A DNA stretch of 64,000 nt from Protopterus annectens (lineage: Eukaryota > Chordata > Ceratodontiformes > Protopteridae): assembly GCF_019279795.1 (NCBI RefSeq), contig NC_056732.1, positions 1,639,921,757-1,639,985,756 of the forward strand. The letters run 5' to 3'. This document shows, in pieces, positions 34,518 to 46,909 of this stretch. A program made the translations under genes and the position numbers. The first letter of the stretch is position 1, and each line of letters opens with the position of its first letter. Below the pieces are notes generated by a model. The model searched no databases and was not told the DNA's origin. It saw nothing but the letters and a program-made list of their open reading frames with translations.

Positions 34518-35116
34518 GATTCACTTCATAACCTCGAATTACTGAAATGTCGAATTTCAGTATCTCGAGACTATAAAACCGAATCCACAAAACACCGACA
34601 CAAAAAAAACACGAAAGTCAAAACACCGAAAAAACCGCACACACAATACTACACATACATCACAACACCCACATCACAACAAAAACAAACAAAACTACAT
34701 ACATACACAACTCATACACACATAAGCAGGGGGGCAAGCCCCCCTGCACCCCCACACCGCCCCTACTTATATATACTAACTCCGAGATCACACAAACACA
34801 AAACAGAGGCCGACTCACACACGCACATTCTCTGACCCCTCACACACACATCAAACACATCAGCACACTCACACACACTCTAACTCCCACTCACAACCCT
34901 TAGAAAACACTTACCTGACATAACACCTACATCCACACACGGCACCGCGCACCATCAAAACACAATCCCGGACATTACGCAGTGTAAGATCATAACCGCG
35001 AATTCGACATATATTCAAATTCGCGATTATGGGCTTTCGCTATTTTTAACATTTGGCTTTATAGCCTCGAGATACTGAAATTCGACATTTCAGTAATTCG
35101 AGGTTATAAAGTGTTT

Positions 35117-35118
<2 letters not shown>
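34518..35118. mobile_element. Foldback element F5
   Basis: The arms at 34,528-34,580 and 35,055-35,107 are reverse complements over 53 bp with 2 mismatches (ATAACCTCGAATTACTGAAA...). Each arm contains its own small palindrome CTGAAAT-GTCGA-ATTTCAG. The core at 34,728-34,795 has the family C-rich block plus CTAACTCCGAGATCACAC. A further hairpin (CATAACCGCGAATT...) sits at about 34,991-35,029. (TA)n arrays lie on both sides. The interior is very G-poor on the plus strand. Confidence 0.75.
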
Positions 35119-35510
<392 letters not shown>

Positions 35511-35639
35511 GCATACATACATACATATGTCAATATCCAATATCACAGGCTGCAGATATGACTATACCATAAAAATATCCTCTATCCTTTATTCCTGACC
35601 ACTGCTATATCTACAGCACATGGTAATTCTGAAGAAATG

Positions 35640-36250
35640 TAGAAGATATTATTTTATATTTGTTTAGTTATTTGTTAACCGTCTTGGTACACAGTCATGA
35701 CTCAAGTTCAGAGAGTAAAAAAAAATGCACCGATTAAGAAAAATTCTGATAGCAGTTTAAAATGTTTTAGCAGAGCTGATTAATAATGATTACAGTACTC
35801 TGTATTTATTTATTTATGTATTTATTTACTGAGTTTCTTATGGGAATGTTTGACCTGGTATAGCCCCTTTTCAGCAGAGGCCTGGGGAGAAAAGTTCTGT
35901 ACACACAAAAAGTATTTAAAATATTTACAAAATAAATTTTAATGATGAAACAAAAGGTGTGCTGCTATAGAAATGAGTTTAAGATTTTTACAACTTACTA
36001 AATGAAGTCAAGGTAAAAAAGTGGTAATACTATGGGAGGAGAATCACAGAAGCGCTGAGAGAGAAAATATGCCAAACGAAGAAGGCAGTAATTTGATGGC
36101 AAGCAGAGGACAGCAGCACAGAAGGGATTGTTTTGGGCACAGAAAAAGTAAGTGTTATTAGAGGGCAGAAAAGATAGCAGAAAAAATCCTAGTAGATGAA
36201 GTGTGAACATTTCTTCTCTGATAGAATAGTGCAAGAATTTTAACAGTAGT
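35640..36250 (-). mobile_element. L2-like LINE 3' tail fragment(s)
   Basis: At 35,805-35,900 a TTTA-rich start followed by TATTTACTGAGTTTCTTATG and AGCAGAGGCCTGGGGAGAAA is the L2-like 3' end. A weaker match (TTTGTTAACCGTCTTGG) sits at 35,655-35,690, so two tails may be nested. Sequence up to about 36,240 probably belongs to the 3' UTR. Confidence 0.6.
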
Positions 36251-36925
36251 GGCAGTGTGATTATAACAGTGCAGATTACAGTGTTTTAGCAGGAAGATTA
36301 CAATAGGTTACAGCAATATTTTATTTACAGTATTTACATGCTAAGGATTTTCTACAGTGTATGTGGCATTATTCATTACATATGAGACTAGTGGGGTGTA
36401 AGACTGGACTGGTATGGCATGTCAACTTTTTGCTCATGCCATGAGCATACTGTCTTCATGTGGTATATATACTTAAACGCATGCAAACAATGCCAAACGA
36501 GAGCATGCATGTATATAGATGGAGTAATCAGTACATAGCCTTTTACTGTGCTGCTTCCACTGCTGCAGTGCATCCTGGTTGTAATGCTATTCTGCAGCGT
36601 CTGTAATGCACAAGTGTTGATAGACATTTGCTGGTTTATACATATATGTATATGTACAATCATTCACAATCTGTTAGCTATACATACAAAACAGTCTTCT
36701 GGGACACTGCCACTCCCAGATGTCTATACTTCAGTTATCACCATTTGTATTTGCACCTAATGGCTGCCCCTGGCTGTGCCAGTATCTGTGTTAAACCAGC
36801 ATGCATTCTTTCCGATATGTTGGCATAGGAGCTATCTTCTGGTGATAGCGCTTGGACAGGTAACAGTGGGTCATGAATCATTACATACCCACTGAGTGTC
36901 CAGAACTCTCTGTTATACCTCATTT
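36251..36925. other. Unassigned sequence
   Basis: No gene or repeat family recognised. Short overlapping frames only. Confidence 0.3.
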
Positions 36926-36929
36926 ATTT

Positions 36930-39060
36930 GTATTCATGCATTTATTTATTTATTTTGCTTTTGTTGACTGTTATAGTTCAAGTGGGAAGAACTCAATTTT
37001 AACTGAGGCCTGGGGAGAATGTGGGTTAAAGCACCGTGATGATTTATAACATTTAAATAGGATCACTTTGGATACAATTATATAATGATGAACAGCAATA
37101 AAAGATTGCACGTATATAGAAGGATACAATTTAAATAGGGTATTTTGGAAAGAGCATAACAGATCATGAAAACAAAAGCGATGAATAATTGGGACATGGA
37201 AAGAAATAGGGATAGATGTGAGTAACATAGACTAAATGTAGATTTAGTAGTGAATATAATCATGGAAGTTGATTAAAAGGAGAGGGCTTATCCCAATGTA
37301 AGGCAGGTACAGAGCTAGGTTTTCAGTAAGCATTGTTTCAAGTGAAGTTTGAAAGATTTGATATTGTTGTCTTGTTTTAGAGTCAGTGGAATGGATGACT
37401 ATAAGGAGTCTACAGCTCTATTTTGAGATTTAGATACGTGAAGGAGAAGTTTATCAGCTGTGCAGGGAGTCATGGATGGTGACTATATTTCAATTATATT
37501 TTTACAATGGGGCATGTTTCAGATTTGTAGATGACATTGTGGATGAGAAAGAGTTGTTTTGAATGTGATAGGCTTCCTCCCAATCCAGTTGTTTAAGTGC
37601 TTGACAGTGATGTGACTTATAGGGCAGATTGGCTGAGAATCTAGCAACTTTGTTGTGGGCCTATCAGAGTTAGTGAGTGGCATAGAAGAGAGAAGGGAGA
37701 AGGACACATGAAGCTGAATGTATTCTAATAGTGTTGGTTAGGGATGGTTAAGCCCTGGAGAACACCTAATTTTTGGTGTGTTTTTGTTTCTAGTCTTTCT
37801 CCGATATGGTAATTGAATCTGACATGTTCGTTGATGATGCCACTTTGAAGTTTAGTTTGGGAAACAAGTTCAATTTTAGTTAGAGGAGGTTATAATGAAG
37901 AGATGTTTTGGGTTAGAAAGCTGTTTAGTTTCAACTTGTTTTGGATTAAGATGCAGTTGAGAATTTGAGAAGTTTCAAGTGAAGAAAGGGATTCCAGAGT
38001 ATGCTATTGAAGTCTGTCTAGGTATATGGTAGAGCAGATTAAAGTAGAGTCTTCACCATATCAGTCAATAGTTGCATGCTTGCTTGCTGAGTATAGGTAA
38101 TGTCTAAATAAGTTAAAATGAATAGGGCTGATGACTGAATCCTGTGGAACTACTGCAGAGACTGGCTGAAAAGCAGAGTTTTAATTTTGGCACTTGGCTG
38201 TTTGTTGCCTGCCAGAGAGGTAGCTATTAAACCAGAAGAGTGAGGAGTGGAATAGAACTAAAGAGGCTACCATGTGAAGCAGTAGATGGTAGGAGACAGT
38301 GTCAAAGTCTTTTGACAAATCGAGAACAATAGCAGATATTAACTTGCCTGTATTTTGATTTTGACTAATGGCAGTGATGAGCCTAAGTAGGGCAGTGGTC
38401 GTGCTGCGGCAGAGATGGAAACCATGTTGACTAGGCCGCAGGAGGTTGTTGTTGGTGATGAGCAGGAGCAGTTGAGTTTGATTACACTTTTTCAGAACTT
38501 TTCAGAGAGGCGATAGTTTGGCTTTTGGCCTGCAATTTGAGAGGTCTATAGAGTGTCAACCTTTGTGCAAAGGAGGAATATATAATTTTTTTTCCACAAG
38601 GTAGACTCATAGGCTTCCTTGCTGGAATGGTTTATTAAGATGGAGACTGGTAGAACTACAGCATATCCTGCTATTTTGATATATTCTGGTGGTCAGTTAT
38701 CACAGTAAGACTGTTTGGCTTTAATTTGAGGAGTATTTTTATGGTGGAAGTGGGAGCAGGGTCAATGCAAAATGGGATTACGTTATGTACTGGATCTGAC
38801 AAAAGTAAGATAGCAATAAGGGTAGTGACAGATAAGCGAGAGGCTACTGATCATATCAAGTGGTTATTGAAAGCACCAGCAATGGTGTGAGTTTTATTGG
38901 CCAGTTGAGAGAGATTTGACCAGGTTGCAGATGGTGATTGATGACCATAAAGCTTTGGGACTGTTGTGATTCACATTCTGAAGGTCAGTTAGAATGTTTT
39001 CTTGTAAAGGTTTATTGAGCTTTAATAATATTTCTTAGGCATTTGCATGGCTGGAGATTT
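36930..39060 (-). mobile_element. L2-like LINE, older truncated copy
   Basis: The 3' end at 36,930 has (TTTA)n, TTTGTTGACTG and CTGAGGCCTGGGGAGAATG. On the minus strand the RT is readable with stops: TTTALLRLI-like near 38,370, VLDLSKDFDT near 38,300-38,330, PQDSVISPILFNLF near 38,110-38,150, and a degraded catalytic box YGEDSTL near 38,046-38,065. LNCILIQNKLKLN follows. The loss of the Asp-Asp pair shows that it is dead. The 5' end is lost near 39,060. Confidence 0.7.
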
Positions 39061-39800
39061 GATTCAGTTTTTCTATGCACTCATGCATTCCAAGTCCTAT
39101 GTCTCTGATTTATGTATTTGTTTAGTTTTACATAACAACATTGTAAAATGCATTAATGGAGCTGTACAGAGAATGAACAACATAAGGAAATGTATGCATG
39201 CAGCAAGTAATATTAGATAAATATGTAAAGATAACTAAGCACTGCGTTTAAACATCCAAAGTGTTGTATGTAATAAAGATGGTAGTAAAACAAGAGAAGA
39301 AGATGAATAAGAAATGCTAGTACAACATGGTCAGGACAAAGAATCAACCAGTTATGGAATAAATACACAAGGATGGTACTGTAACCCCCTGCACAATCTT
39401 AGTAGTGGGTGCTAACCATAACCCTAACGGCTGCCCCTTCACTCAACCCTAACCTTACCTTACCTTCATAAGAAGCTTCCTGTAACCCTCCCACTACACA
39501 AGACACACTCGTATGCACAAACCTTCACAAACACACATATACTATGCATCTACCCCTAACCTAACCTTGACCCTAACCCTAAAATGCACAAAGTAGCACA
39601 AAAACATATAACCACCTATCCTTCAAGCATCCCCAACCCTAACCCTAAGTCACATACACATGCACAAACACTGTCACCCCTCAAACCCCACTTACCTGTC
39701 TCGACATTACACACCACTGACATTTCCACCACTTGGGTCTCTGTACAATCAATGTTAAACTGCACTTCCTGCATTTGTCAAAATAACGGCATTTGACAAA
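39061..39800. repeat. CCCTAA-rich (telomere-like) interspersed stretch
   Basis: Between 39,390 and 39,660 the words CCCTAAC, ACCCTAACCCTAA and CCTAACCTAACC recur, separated by C/A-rich DNA. A hairpin TTTGTCAAA...TTTGACAAA lies near 39,774-39,800. This is not a pure telomere array. It interrupts the junction between the L2-like copy and the next CR1-like fragment. Confidence 0.6.
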
Positions 39801-40955
39801 ACCCAGGGGAACCATTGCGCTTCATGCTATTTAAGATGCATCCAGGGATATTGCCTTGATCCATTAAAGCAATATTTTTAGCTTTTGATACCAGTTTTAG
39901 GACTTGGTCTTGTGTGATAGCTGGAGGTGTGCCAGTTTCAGGTATATATTGAGGGACAGAGGGGAGAAAGGGGTACAGTTAGAGTTAAATTTATCAATTA
40001 GTAGGTTCACTATATCTTCATTCTCAGTGTAGGTAACATTGTTCACAATCAGCTCAGTGCATTGTCATGTTTTTCTTTTTGAGATTATGAACATAACTAA
40101 AATGTCTTGTAATTGATATTTTAGCCTCAAACTTGGCTTCTGTGGATTTTATTAAAAACCTGAGTTGCTTGTTTATTTCAGTAACAAGGACTTTAACATT
40201 TCAAGAATAACTCTTCTTACTTTTCATCAAAATTCTTATCTTTTTATTATAAGGCTTGTTGATATTACGGTTCCATCATGTGATTTTGTTTCTGGGGTTT
40301 GCCCTCTCTTGTTTCTCTGGGTATAACTCCATTTATGCGGCTGTTTACATGCTGGTATAGTGTGATGGTGTACATTTCTGTGTAGTCACTGGAGTTAACT
40401 GGGTTTGTTGGGATTTGAAGCTTGCTGATCTATCACTTAGGAGTAAGTAGGTTGTCTTAATGAAATTTCTAAAGATACCTTAGGTGGAAAGGATCTCGGG
40501 TTTCAGTTTTATTTAGAAGGAAATTGCTTTATTGTCAGACCTAAAAAAAAGTGAAGAAGATACACGCTTCCACATTAGTAATGACAATACCCAAGATGTT
40601 ATTTCCCCGAGTGAGTACTCTACCAATTATTCCAGGGTATTTGTATTGACAAAGTCCAGGAATCACTGTGCTTATGCGCTAGATTCCCAGTCTACAGATG
40701 GATAGATTAGATCACCTAGAAAAGTGGTATTGGGTTTCATAGAGTGATCTTAGTTTCTGTCGATGGGTGTTGTGGCATAATTTCATCATAGAGGGACTTC
40801 ATAGCTAGCTACTATATGATATGGGACCTTTCTGATTCTTATTTGGATATGAAGAAACCATAGGGCATCATGTTGCTTTACCAGCTTTGATGTAAGTCTA
40901 TTCTGGATGTAGATTGAGATGACTCCACATTTTTCTACTCCAGCATAGCATCTGG
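39801..40955 (-). mobile_element. CR1-like LINE fragment (endonuclease to RT start)
   Basis: On the minus strand, from 40,955 down, it reads GVISIYIQNRLTSKLVKQHD (compare VSIFIKDTNTSRLVAQHD at 61.1 kb), then FLGDLIYPSVDW (GDFN block changed to GDLI, about 40,700-40,740). FLDFVNTNTLEQLV and, near 39,815-39,870, NIALMDQGNIPGCIL (compare NTASMGPDGVPGCV) follow. Many stops. It begins exactly where the 44-bp minisatellite begins and ends at the CCCTAA-rich stretch. Confidence 0.7.
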
Positions 40956-40957
40956 TG

Positions 40958-42592
40958 TAAACGTGTGGTAGGCGTTATAACCCTGCACAGCTGGAGCATT
41001 ATTAGCATATGTAAGGTGCTATAACCCTGAACAGCAGAAGCATTATTAACATGTGTAAGGTGTTATAACCCTGCACAGCTGGAGCATTATTAGCATGTGT
41101 AAGGTGTTATAACCCTGCACAGCTGGAGCATTATTAGCATGTGTAAGGTGTTATAACCCTGCAGAGCTGGGGCATTATTAGCATGTGTAAGGTGTTATAA
41201 CCCTGCACAGCTGGAGCATTATTAGCATGTGTAACGTGTTATAACCCTGCACAGCTGGAGCATTATTAGCATGTGTAAGGTGTTATAACCCTGCACAGCA
41301 GAAACATTATTAGCATGTGTAAGGTGTTATAACCCTGCACAGCTGGAGCATTATTAGCATGTGTAAGGTGTTATATCCCTGCACAGCAGAAGCATTATTA
41401 GCATGTGTAAGGTGTTATAACCCTGCACAGCTGGTGCATTATTAGCATGTGTAAGGTGTTATAACCCTGCACAGCAGAAGCATTATTAGCATGTGTAAGG
41501 TGTTAAAACCCTGCACAGCTGGGGCATTATTAGCATGTGTAAGTTATTATAACCCTGCAGAGCTGGGGCATTATTAGCATGTGTAAGGTGTTATAACCCT
41601 GCACAGCTGGTGCATTATTAGCATGTGTAAGGTGTTATAACCCTGCACAGCAGAAGCATTATTAGCATGTGTAAGGTGTTAAAACCCTGCACAGCTGGGG
41701 CATTATTAGCATGTGTAAGTTATTATAACCCTGCAGAGCTGGGGCATTATTAACATGTGTAAGGTGTTATAACCCTGCACAGCAGAAGCATTATTAGCAT
41801 GTATAACGTGTTATAACCCTGCACAGCTGGAGCATTATTAACATGTGTAAGGTGTTATAACCCTGCACAGCAGAAGCATTATTAGCATGTATAAGGTGTT
41901 ATAACCCTGCACAGCTGAAACATTATTAGCATGTGTAAGGTGTTATAACCCTGCAAAGCTGGAGCATTATTAGCATGTGTAAGGTGTTATAACTCTGCAC
42001 AGCTGGATCATTATTAACATGTGTAAGGTGTTATAACCCTGCACAGCTGGGTCATTATTAGCATGTGTAAGGTGTTATAACCCTGCACAGCTGGGGCATT
42101 ATTAGCATGTCTAAGGTGTTATAACCCTGCACAGCTGGTGCATTATTAGCATGTGTAAGGTGTTATAACCCTGCACAGCAGAAACATTATTAGCATGTGT
42201 AAGGTGTTATAACCCTGCACTGCTGAGGCATTATTAGCATGTGTAAGGTGTTATAACCCTGCACAGCTGGAGCATTATTAGCATGTGTAAGGTGTTATAA
42301 CCCTGCACAGCTTGGGCATTATTAGCATGTGTAAGGTGTTATAACCCTGCAGAGCTGGAACATTATTAGCATGTGTAAGGTGTTATAACCCTGCACAGCT
42401 TGGGCATTATTAGCATGTGTAAGGCGTTATAACCCTGCACAGCAGAAGCCTTATTAGCATGTGTAAGGTGTTATAACCCTGCACACCTGGGGCATTATTA
42501 GCATGTATAAGGCATTACAACCCTGCACAGCTGGGCCTTATTAGCATGTGTAAGTTGTTATAACCCAGCACAGCTGGAGTATTATTAGCATG
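40958..42592. repeat. 44-bp minisatellite, ~37 units
   Basis: The unit is TTATAACCCTGCACAGCTGG followed by (A/T/G)GCATTATTAGCATGTGTAAGGTG. Variants differ at the AGCTGG/AGCAGA positions, in TTAAAACC versus TTATAACC, and in AAGTTATT versus AAGGTGTT. A four-unit block (176 bp) is repeated in the same order at about 41,425-41,600 and 41,601-41,776. The array separates two CR1-like pieces in opposite orientation. Confidence 0.95.
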
Positions 42593-44741
42593 CGGCCCAG
42601 ACCGCAGAATCCTTTATAAATGCATTCTATGAACACCTTCAGGAATGCATGGATCATGCAATCCTAAATAAAACCAAGACCCAATCCTCCAAAGGCAGAC
42701 GTCCTGTCTGGTGGACCCCAGCCATAAACAAACTATACAATAGAAGGAGGAAGCTACTACATGATAGAGCAAAATCCCAAAAAGGGAAGGCATCTCTGAT
42801 GATTATTAGCAAAAAACTAAGGGCACTCATAAAATCGTCTAAGGCCAGCTTTGAGAGAAAAATTGCACAGGACACTAAGGATAATCACAAGGCTTTCTTT
42901 AGTTATGTTAGGAACCTGGATGGGAATTCCCAGATATGCTCAGAATTAGTCCAAAATGACAAAAAATACACCGAACCCACAGACATTGCCAACATCCTAG
43001 CTGACAGCTTCAGCGCAAACTCCCCCCCCAACAAAAGGGCAAATATCTATCCCAGCAGAGTGCTGCCCCCCTGACATCTCAGATGCTCAGGTAAGAGCCA
43101 CCCTCTCCAAAGCAAAAAACACAGCATCAATGGGACCAGACGGTGTCCTGGGCTGCATCCTACCTGAACTCCAAGAAGAGCTAAACCCAAACATAAAACT
43201 ACTGTTCAATCTCAGTCTTACTACAGGATATGTACCCAAAGAGTGGCGTACAGCAACAGTGGTCCCTCTCCACAAAGGTGGTGCCTCAACGGACCCTGGA
43301 AACTATTGCCCCATAAGCCTGACTAGCTTGGTCTGCAAAGCTATGGAAAGGATCATCATGGACCTCATAAATAAAGATATTGGGGACCTACAGACACTGG
43401 ATCCTACCCAGTTCGGCTTTGTTAAGGGCAGATCTTGCCTCTTAAACCTGGTCGACTTCTTTGAAACAGTCACCAAGGCTATTGACGAAGGGAAGGTGGT
43501 CCACACAGCCTATCTGGACCTCACAAAAGCCTTCGATACAATACCCCACTCAGGCATTATAGATAAGCTCACCAGCTTAAATATAAACCCCTATGTCACT
43601 AGATGGTTTGCAAACTGGCTCAAGGACAGAACCTACATGGTTAGAATTGCTGGAGCCATGTCAGACTCCAAACCAGTTACAAGTGGCGTCCCACAAGGCT
43701 CAGTCCTGGGACCTCTCTTGTTTGGTATATATTTCTCGGAGGTACAGGCCAACACAGAAGGACTGTGGCTGACCAAGTTTGCAGATGACTGCAAACTGGG
43801 CGCCATAATCGACTCTCCAGCCGACACAAGCATCCTCCAAAAGGGCCTCATAGAAACAGACAACTGGTGCCAGAGCCATGGCCTCAAGCTAAATGCCAAA
43901 AAGTGTATAGTCATCCCCTTTGGCAAAAACGAAGTGCCCACAAATTACCACATAGGTGGTAATCAGTACAGAAGAAGTAATTAGGGACCTGGGGACCCAA
44001 GTTGATAGCAATCTCTCATTTGACAACCACGTGGCCAAAGTGGTTAGAAAAACATTTTATATAGCCCACCTAATCATGAAGGGATTCACATCTAGATTAG
44101 GGGAGGTCATTGTGCCTCTTTACTCATCCCTCATCAGGCCCATAATCGAGTACAATGCCCCTTTTGGGATGTACCTTGCCAAACACCTGCAGCAACTGAA
44201 AAGACCCCAAAAGTACCTCACCAAGAGGATCAAAGGGCTCAAACAGATGCCATATGCTGCCCGGTTAAAGAAACTCCAGCTCTACTCAGTGGCATACTGC
44301 TTGCTCAGAGGCGACCTGTGCCTGACGTATAAAGCCATGTCCAACCCGGAATTAAGGGACATGCTGCACCTCAAAAAGTCCAAATCCCATCGAGCTACAC
44401 GCTCGAGAGACTTGAACCTCAGCACTGAAATAAATAGGACATGCTGGAGGGACAGCTTCATAACCCAGAGGCTCCCTTCACTCTGGAATAAAATCCCAGT
44501 CCAGGTTAGGCAGAGTCCCTCATTGACTCTCTTCAAGAGGAATCTTGATGAGTGGATGGGAGATCGTAGGTTTACCCCGGGTATCACTTCTGTGTCACTG
44601 TTAGACAGAGGCACAGTATACTAACCTCGAAAAAGGGCATAGCAAAATTAATTTAAAATGGGTGGCGAAAATCAAACATACTCTGGCTAGGCTTATAAAT
44701 GCCCTAGGGCAGATAGCCTAGTATGAACCTATGAACCTATG
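42593..44741 (+). mobile_element. CR1-like LINE, 5'-truncated copy
   Basis: Starts inside the linker after the endonuclease, immediately after the minisatellite, and runs to the 3' terminus with GGCTAGGCTTATAAATGCC, AGATAGCCTAGTATGAACC and copies of CTATGAAC. It is close in sequence to the 51.7-55.6 kb copy. The 8-bp terminal repeat is in the style of CR1 elements, which end in short octamer repeats and not in poly(A). Confidence 0.85.
42649..44624 (+). pseudogene. CR1-like reverse transcriptase (frameshifted)
   Basis: Three frames together cover linker, RT and C-terminus. The linker has PVWWTPAINKLYNRRRKLL (42,690-42,750). A C-run near 43,020 shifts the frame. Then 43,130-43,984 has RTATVVPLHKGGASTDPGNY, FGFVKGRSCLLNLVDFFETV, AYLDLTKAFDTIPHSG, SGVPQGSVLGPLLFGIYFSE and the catalytic FADD at 43,778-43,789. 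A ~5-nt deletion near 43,955 shifts into 43,956-44,624, with VIVPLYSSLIRPIIEYNAPF and a C-terminal RRFTPGITSVSLLDRGT. All catalytic residues are present, but two frameshifts and the missing 5' half make it inactive. Confidence 0.9.
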
Positions 44742-44827
44742 TGCACATTTACTTTTTAGCTTCAACATGTCAGAAGGGGATTCAAGAATAACACTCAGTT
44801 TAGAATCATCAACAAACTTGGTTATCA

Positions 44828-45037
44828 GGGCAGCCGCAGTTGTGCAGTGGTTAGCATTGCCGCCTCACAGCAAAAGGTTCTCTGGTTAGATTCTTGGCTG
44901 GGGTGCCTTCTGTATGGAGTTTGCATGCCCTCCCTGCAGTCCCGTTTATTTCCTCTGGGTAATTAAGTTTCTTCCCACATCCCAAATGCATACTGTAGAT
45001 GGATTGAACATGACACTGTAAATTGGCTCTATGTATG

Positions 45038-45112
<75 letters not shown>

Positions 45113-45116
45113 GTGT

Positions 45117-45185
<69 letters not shown>

Positions 45186-45312
45186 CCTTTGTGGAAGGTT
45201 GGGTGCCGGGCTGGCAACTTGACACCGTAAAACTCCACTACCAATCATTCTGCATACTGTTGTTCCACTGTGGCAACCCCTAACTGGGAAAAGCCGAAAG
45301 AAGGAGATAAAC
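44828..45312 (+). mobile_element. tRNA-type SINE with an L2-type 3' end
   Basis: The head has GTGCAGTGGTTAGCATTGCC (A-box region) and GGTTAGATTCT (B-box, 44,884-44,894). It continues TGTATGGAGTTTGCATGCCC and CTTCCCACATCCCAAATGC. The 3' end has CCACTGTGGCAACCCCTAAC and AAGCCGAAAGAAGGAG. This combination is widespread in fish-type genomes as a SINE with a tail shared with L2-group LINEs. It is expanded by an internal (GT)n at 45,031-45,182 and splits the RT of the minus-strand CR1-like copy. Confidence 0.75.
45031..45182. repeat. (GT)n microsatellite within the SINE
   Basis: About 75 GT units with a few GC/AT interruptions. Cys-Val and Thr-His frames here are artefacts. Confidence 0.95.
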
Positions 45313-46909
45313 GTAGTCAATCAGAGTTCCTGATTTTTGTTTTAGAAATCAGAGAAGGATATGCTGAACAGTAAAGGTTCCAGCACAGAACCCTGTTGTG
45401 CCCCACTGGTTACTTTCACGCTCTCTCAGTTTGCACATAGCACTCTCTCTTTGTGGGTCTGTTCCTCAACCAATAAGCTGTCCATCTAACTACATACAGA
45501 TTGATTTACCATGCACCTATTTTTTGATATGTTGACATATATAATATAGTATCAAATGTGTTTTGGCAAATTCACAGTATGCTGTATGGACAGCCTGACA
45601 ACATTCCACAGCTTCCATTATTGTCTCAAAGAAATCTACTAGATTCATTAGACAGAAACTACCTTTAACAAACCAAACTGCTAGGGGGGTCAAGTCATAA
45701 GAGTTTTTAAATCTTAGTTTATCTGGCCTGTTATGACTTGTTCCATTACCTTGTAGAAAAAGCTCATCAGGTTAATGAGTCTGTAACTCTCAGGGTCCGT
45801 GAGGGTGCCACACTTGTGGAGATGCATCACAACTGATGTGTACCAAACTTTGGGGACAAAGCCAATGGATAAGCTCAGGTTGAATAACTGCAGGAGCTGG
45901 TCCACCAGTGCATGTTAAGTGCTGTCCGGAATGCAGACAAGTATTCATCAGGTCCCATACAGGATATATTTTAGTTTGGAAAGTACTTTTAACAATTTCT
46001 TTCTGTGATGATAAGGGCTTTTAGGTCTTTAGGTATATTTGGGTTTGGTATAGATGTATGTGGGGTGAATTTAGCATTGAACTTGTTTGCTACTGTAGTT
46101 GTGATACTCAATGGATCTGAGGAGGCAGAACTATTGTGAATGCAGTCAGAGCAGTGATGGGTGTTATTTTGTAACTTCCTAACACAGATAAAGATTTGTA
46201 ATTATCCTTAGTGTGAAGTCATAGTTTCCCTGACTGTGACTTTCAGTACCTTTGATAACTTTTGATGTTAATCCTGATTTGTGATCTTTAGTTTTGCTAG
46301 ATATTCAAATCAAATTTTTTTTCTCTTATTGTTTGTTTAGTCCTTGTTTGTTTAGTTGTGGCAGGGGCTGACAAGTTTATATAATTTTTAGGTCACGGTA
46401 AAATTTATTTACATCAGCTGCGTCTACATTTTAAGCATTACAGTTGTATGTGAACTTAGAGAGCTTATCATCGATCTGTAGGAAATTTGTATGCTTGAAG
46501 TCTTTGAATATTGTGATATCTGTTTCAGCTGGTTTAGGGATTTTGAAAGAAAAGGATACAATTTGTGGCTGGATATACCAAGGGTATACCTTTGGGATAG
46601 TATATATTGCTGCCGTATTTGTAAGGACCATTTGTGATTTTTGAAAATATTATCCATGGGATTCTTGTTTATGAAATAAAGGAATAAGGGGGCATGCCTA
46701 CATCTAAGATATTGGTCTTCCAATTTATTGATGGGTAGTTAAAGTCTCACAGAATAATGGAGGGTTTGGGGGGGGGTTGTAAATGAAGTGCATCCAATGT
46801 GTTTAAGAGCAAGTTGTGGTGTTCGGGAGTCATTAAAAGGCTTGTGTAACGTTATGATCTCATAGCATTCAGGCCAATACAGCCAAAGCTTACTAGCTAA
46901 GAGAATTTA

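Larger units (their letters stand above)
44742..46890 (-). mobile_element. CR1-like LINE copy, minus strand, split by a SINE
   Basis: On the minus strand, endonuclease sequence near 46,740-46,860 (PEHHNLLLNTLDALHL, then SIIL-DFNYPSIN) is followed by RT motifs. These include LINLMSFFYKVMEQVITGQI and LFNLSLSIGFVPKVWYTSVV (45,714-45,905), SGAQQGSVLEPLLF (about 45,380-45,420) and, beyond the SINE insertion, TKFVDDSKLSVILES (about 44,770-44,820). FVDD keeps the Asp pair. It is more diverged than the plus-strand copies and lacks the 3' end. Confidence 0.75.

Noticed and set aside
39390..39680. Interstitial telomere array
   Set aside because: CCCTAA words are interspersed with other C/A-rich DNA and do not form a continuous (CCCTAA)n tract.
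40958..42592. CRISPR-like regularly spaced repeats
   Set aside because: The 44-bp units are contiguous with no unique spacers, no leader and no cas genes. The context is vertebrate repeat DNA.
43087..43941. Minus-strand open frames in the CR1-like copies (also 53,784-54,116 and 62,552-62,890)
   Set aside because: They mirror the RT coding strand and recur only because the sense sequence is conserved.
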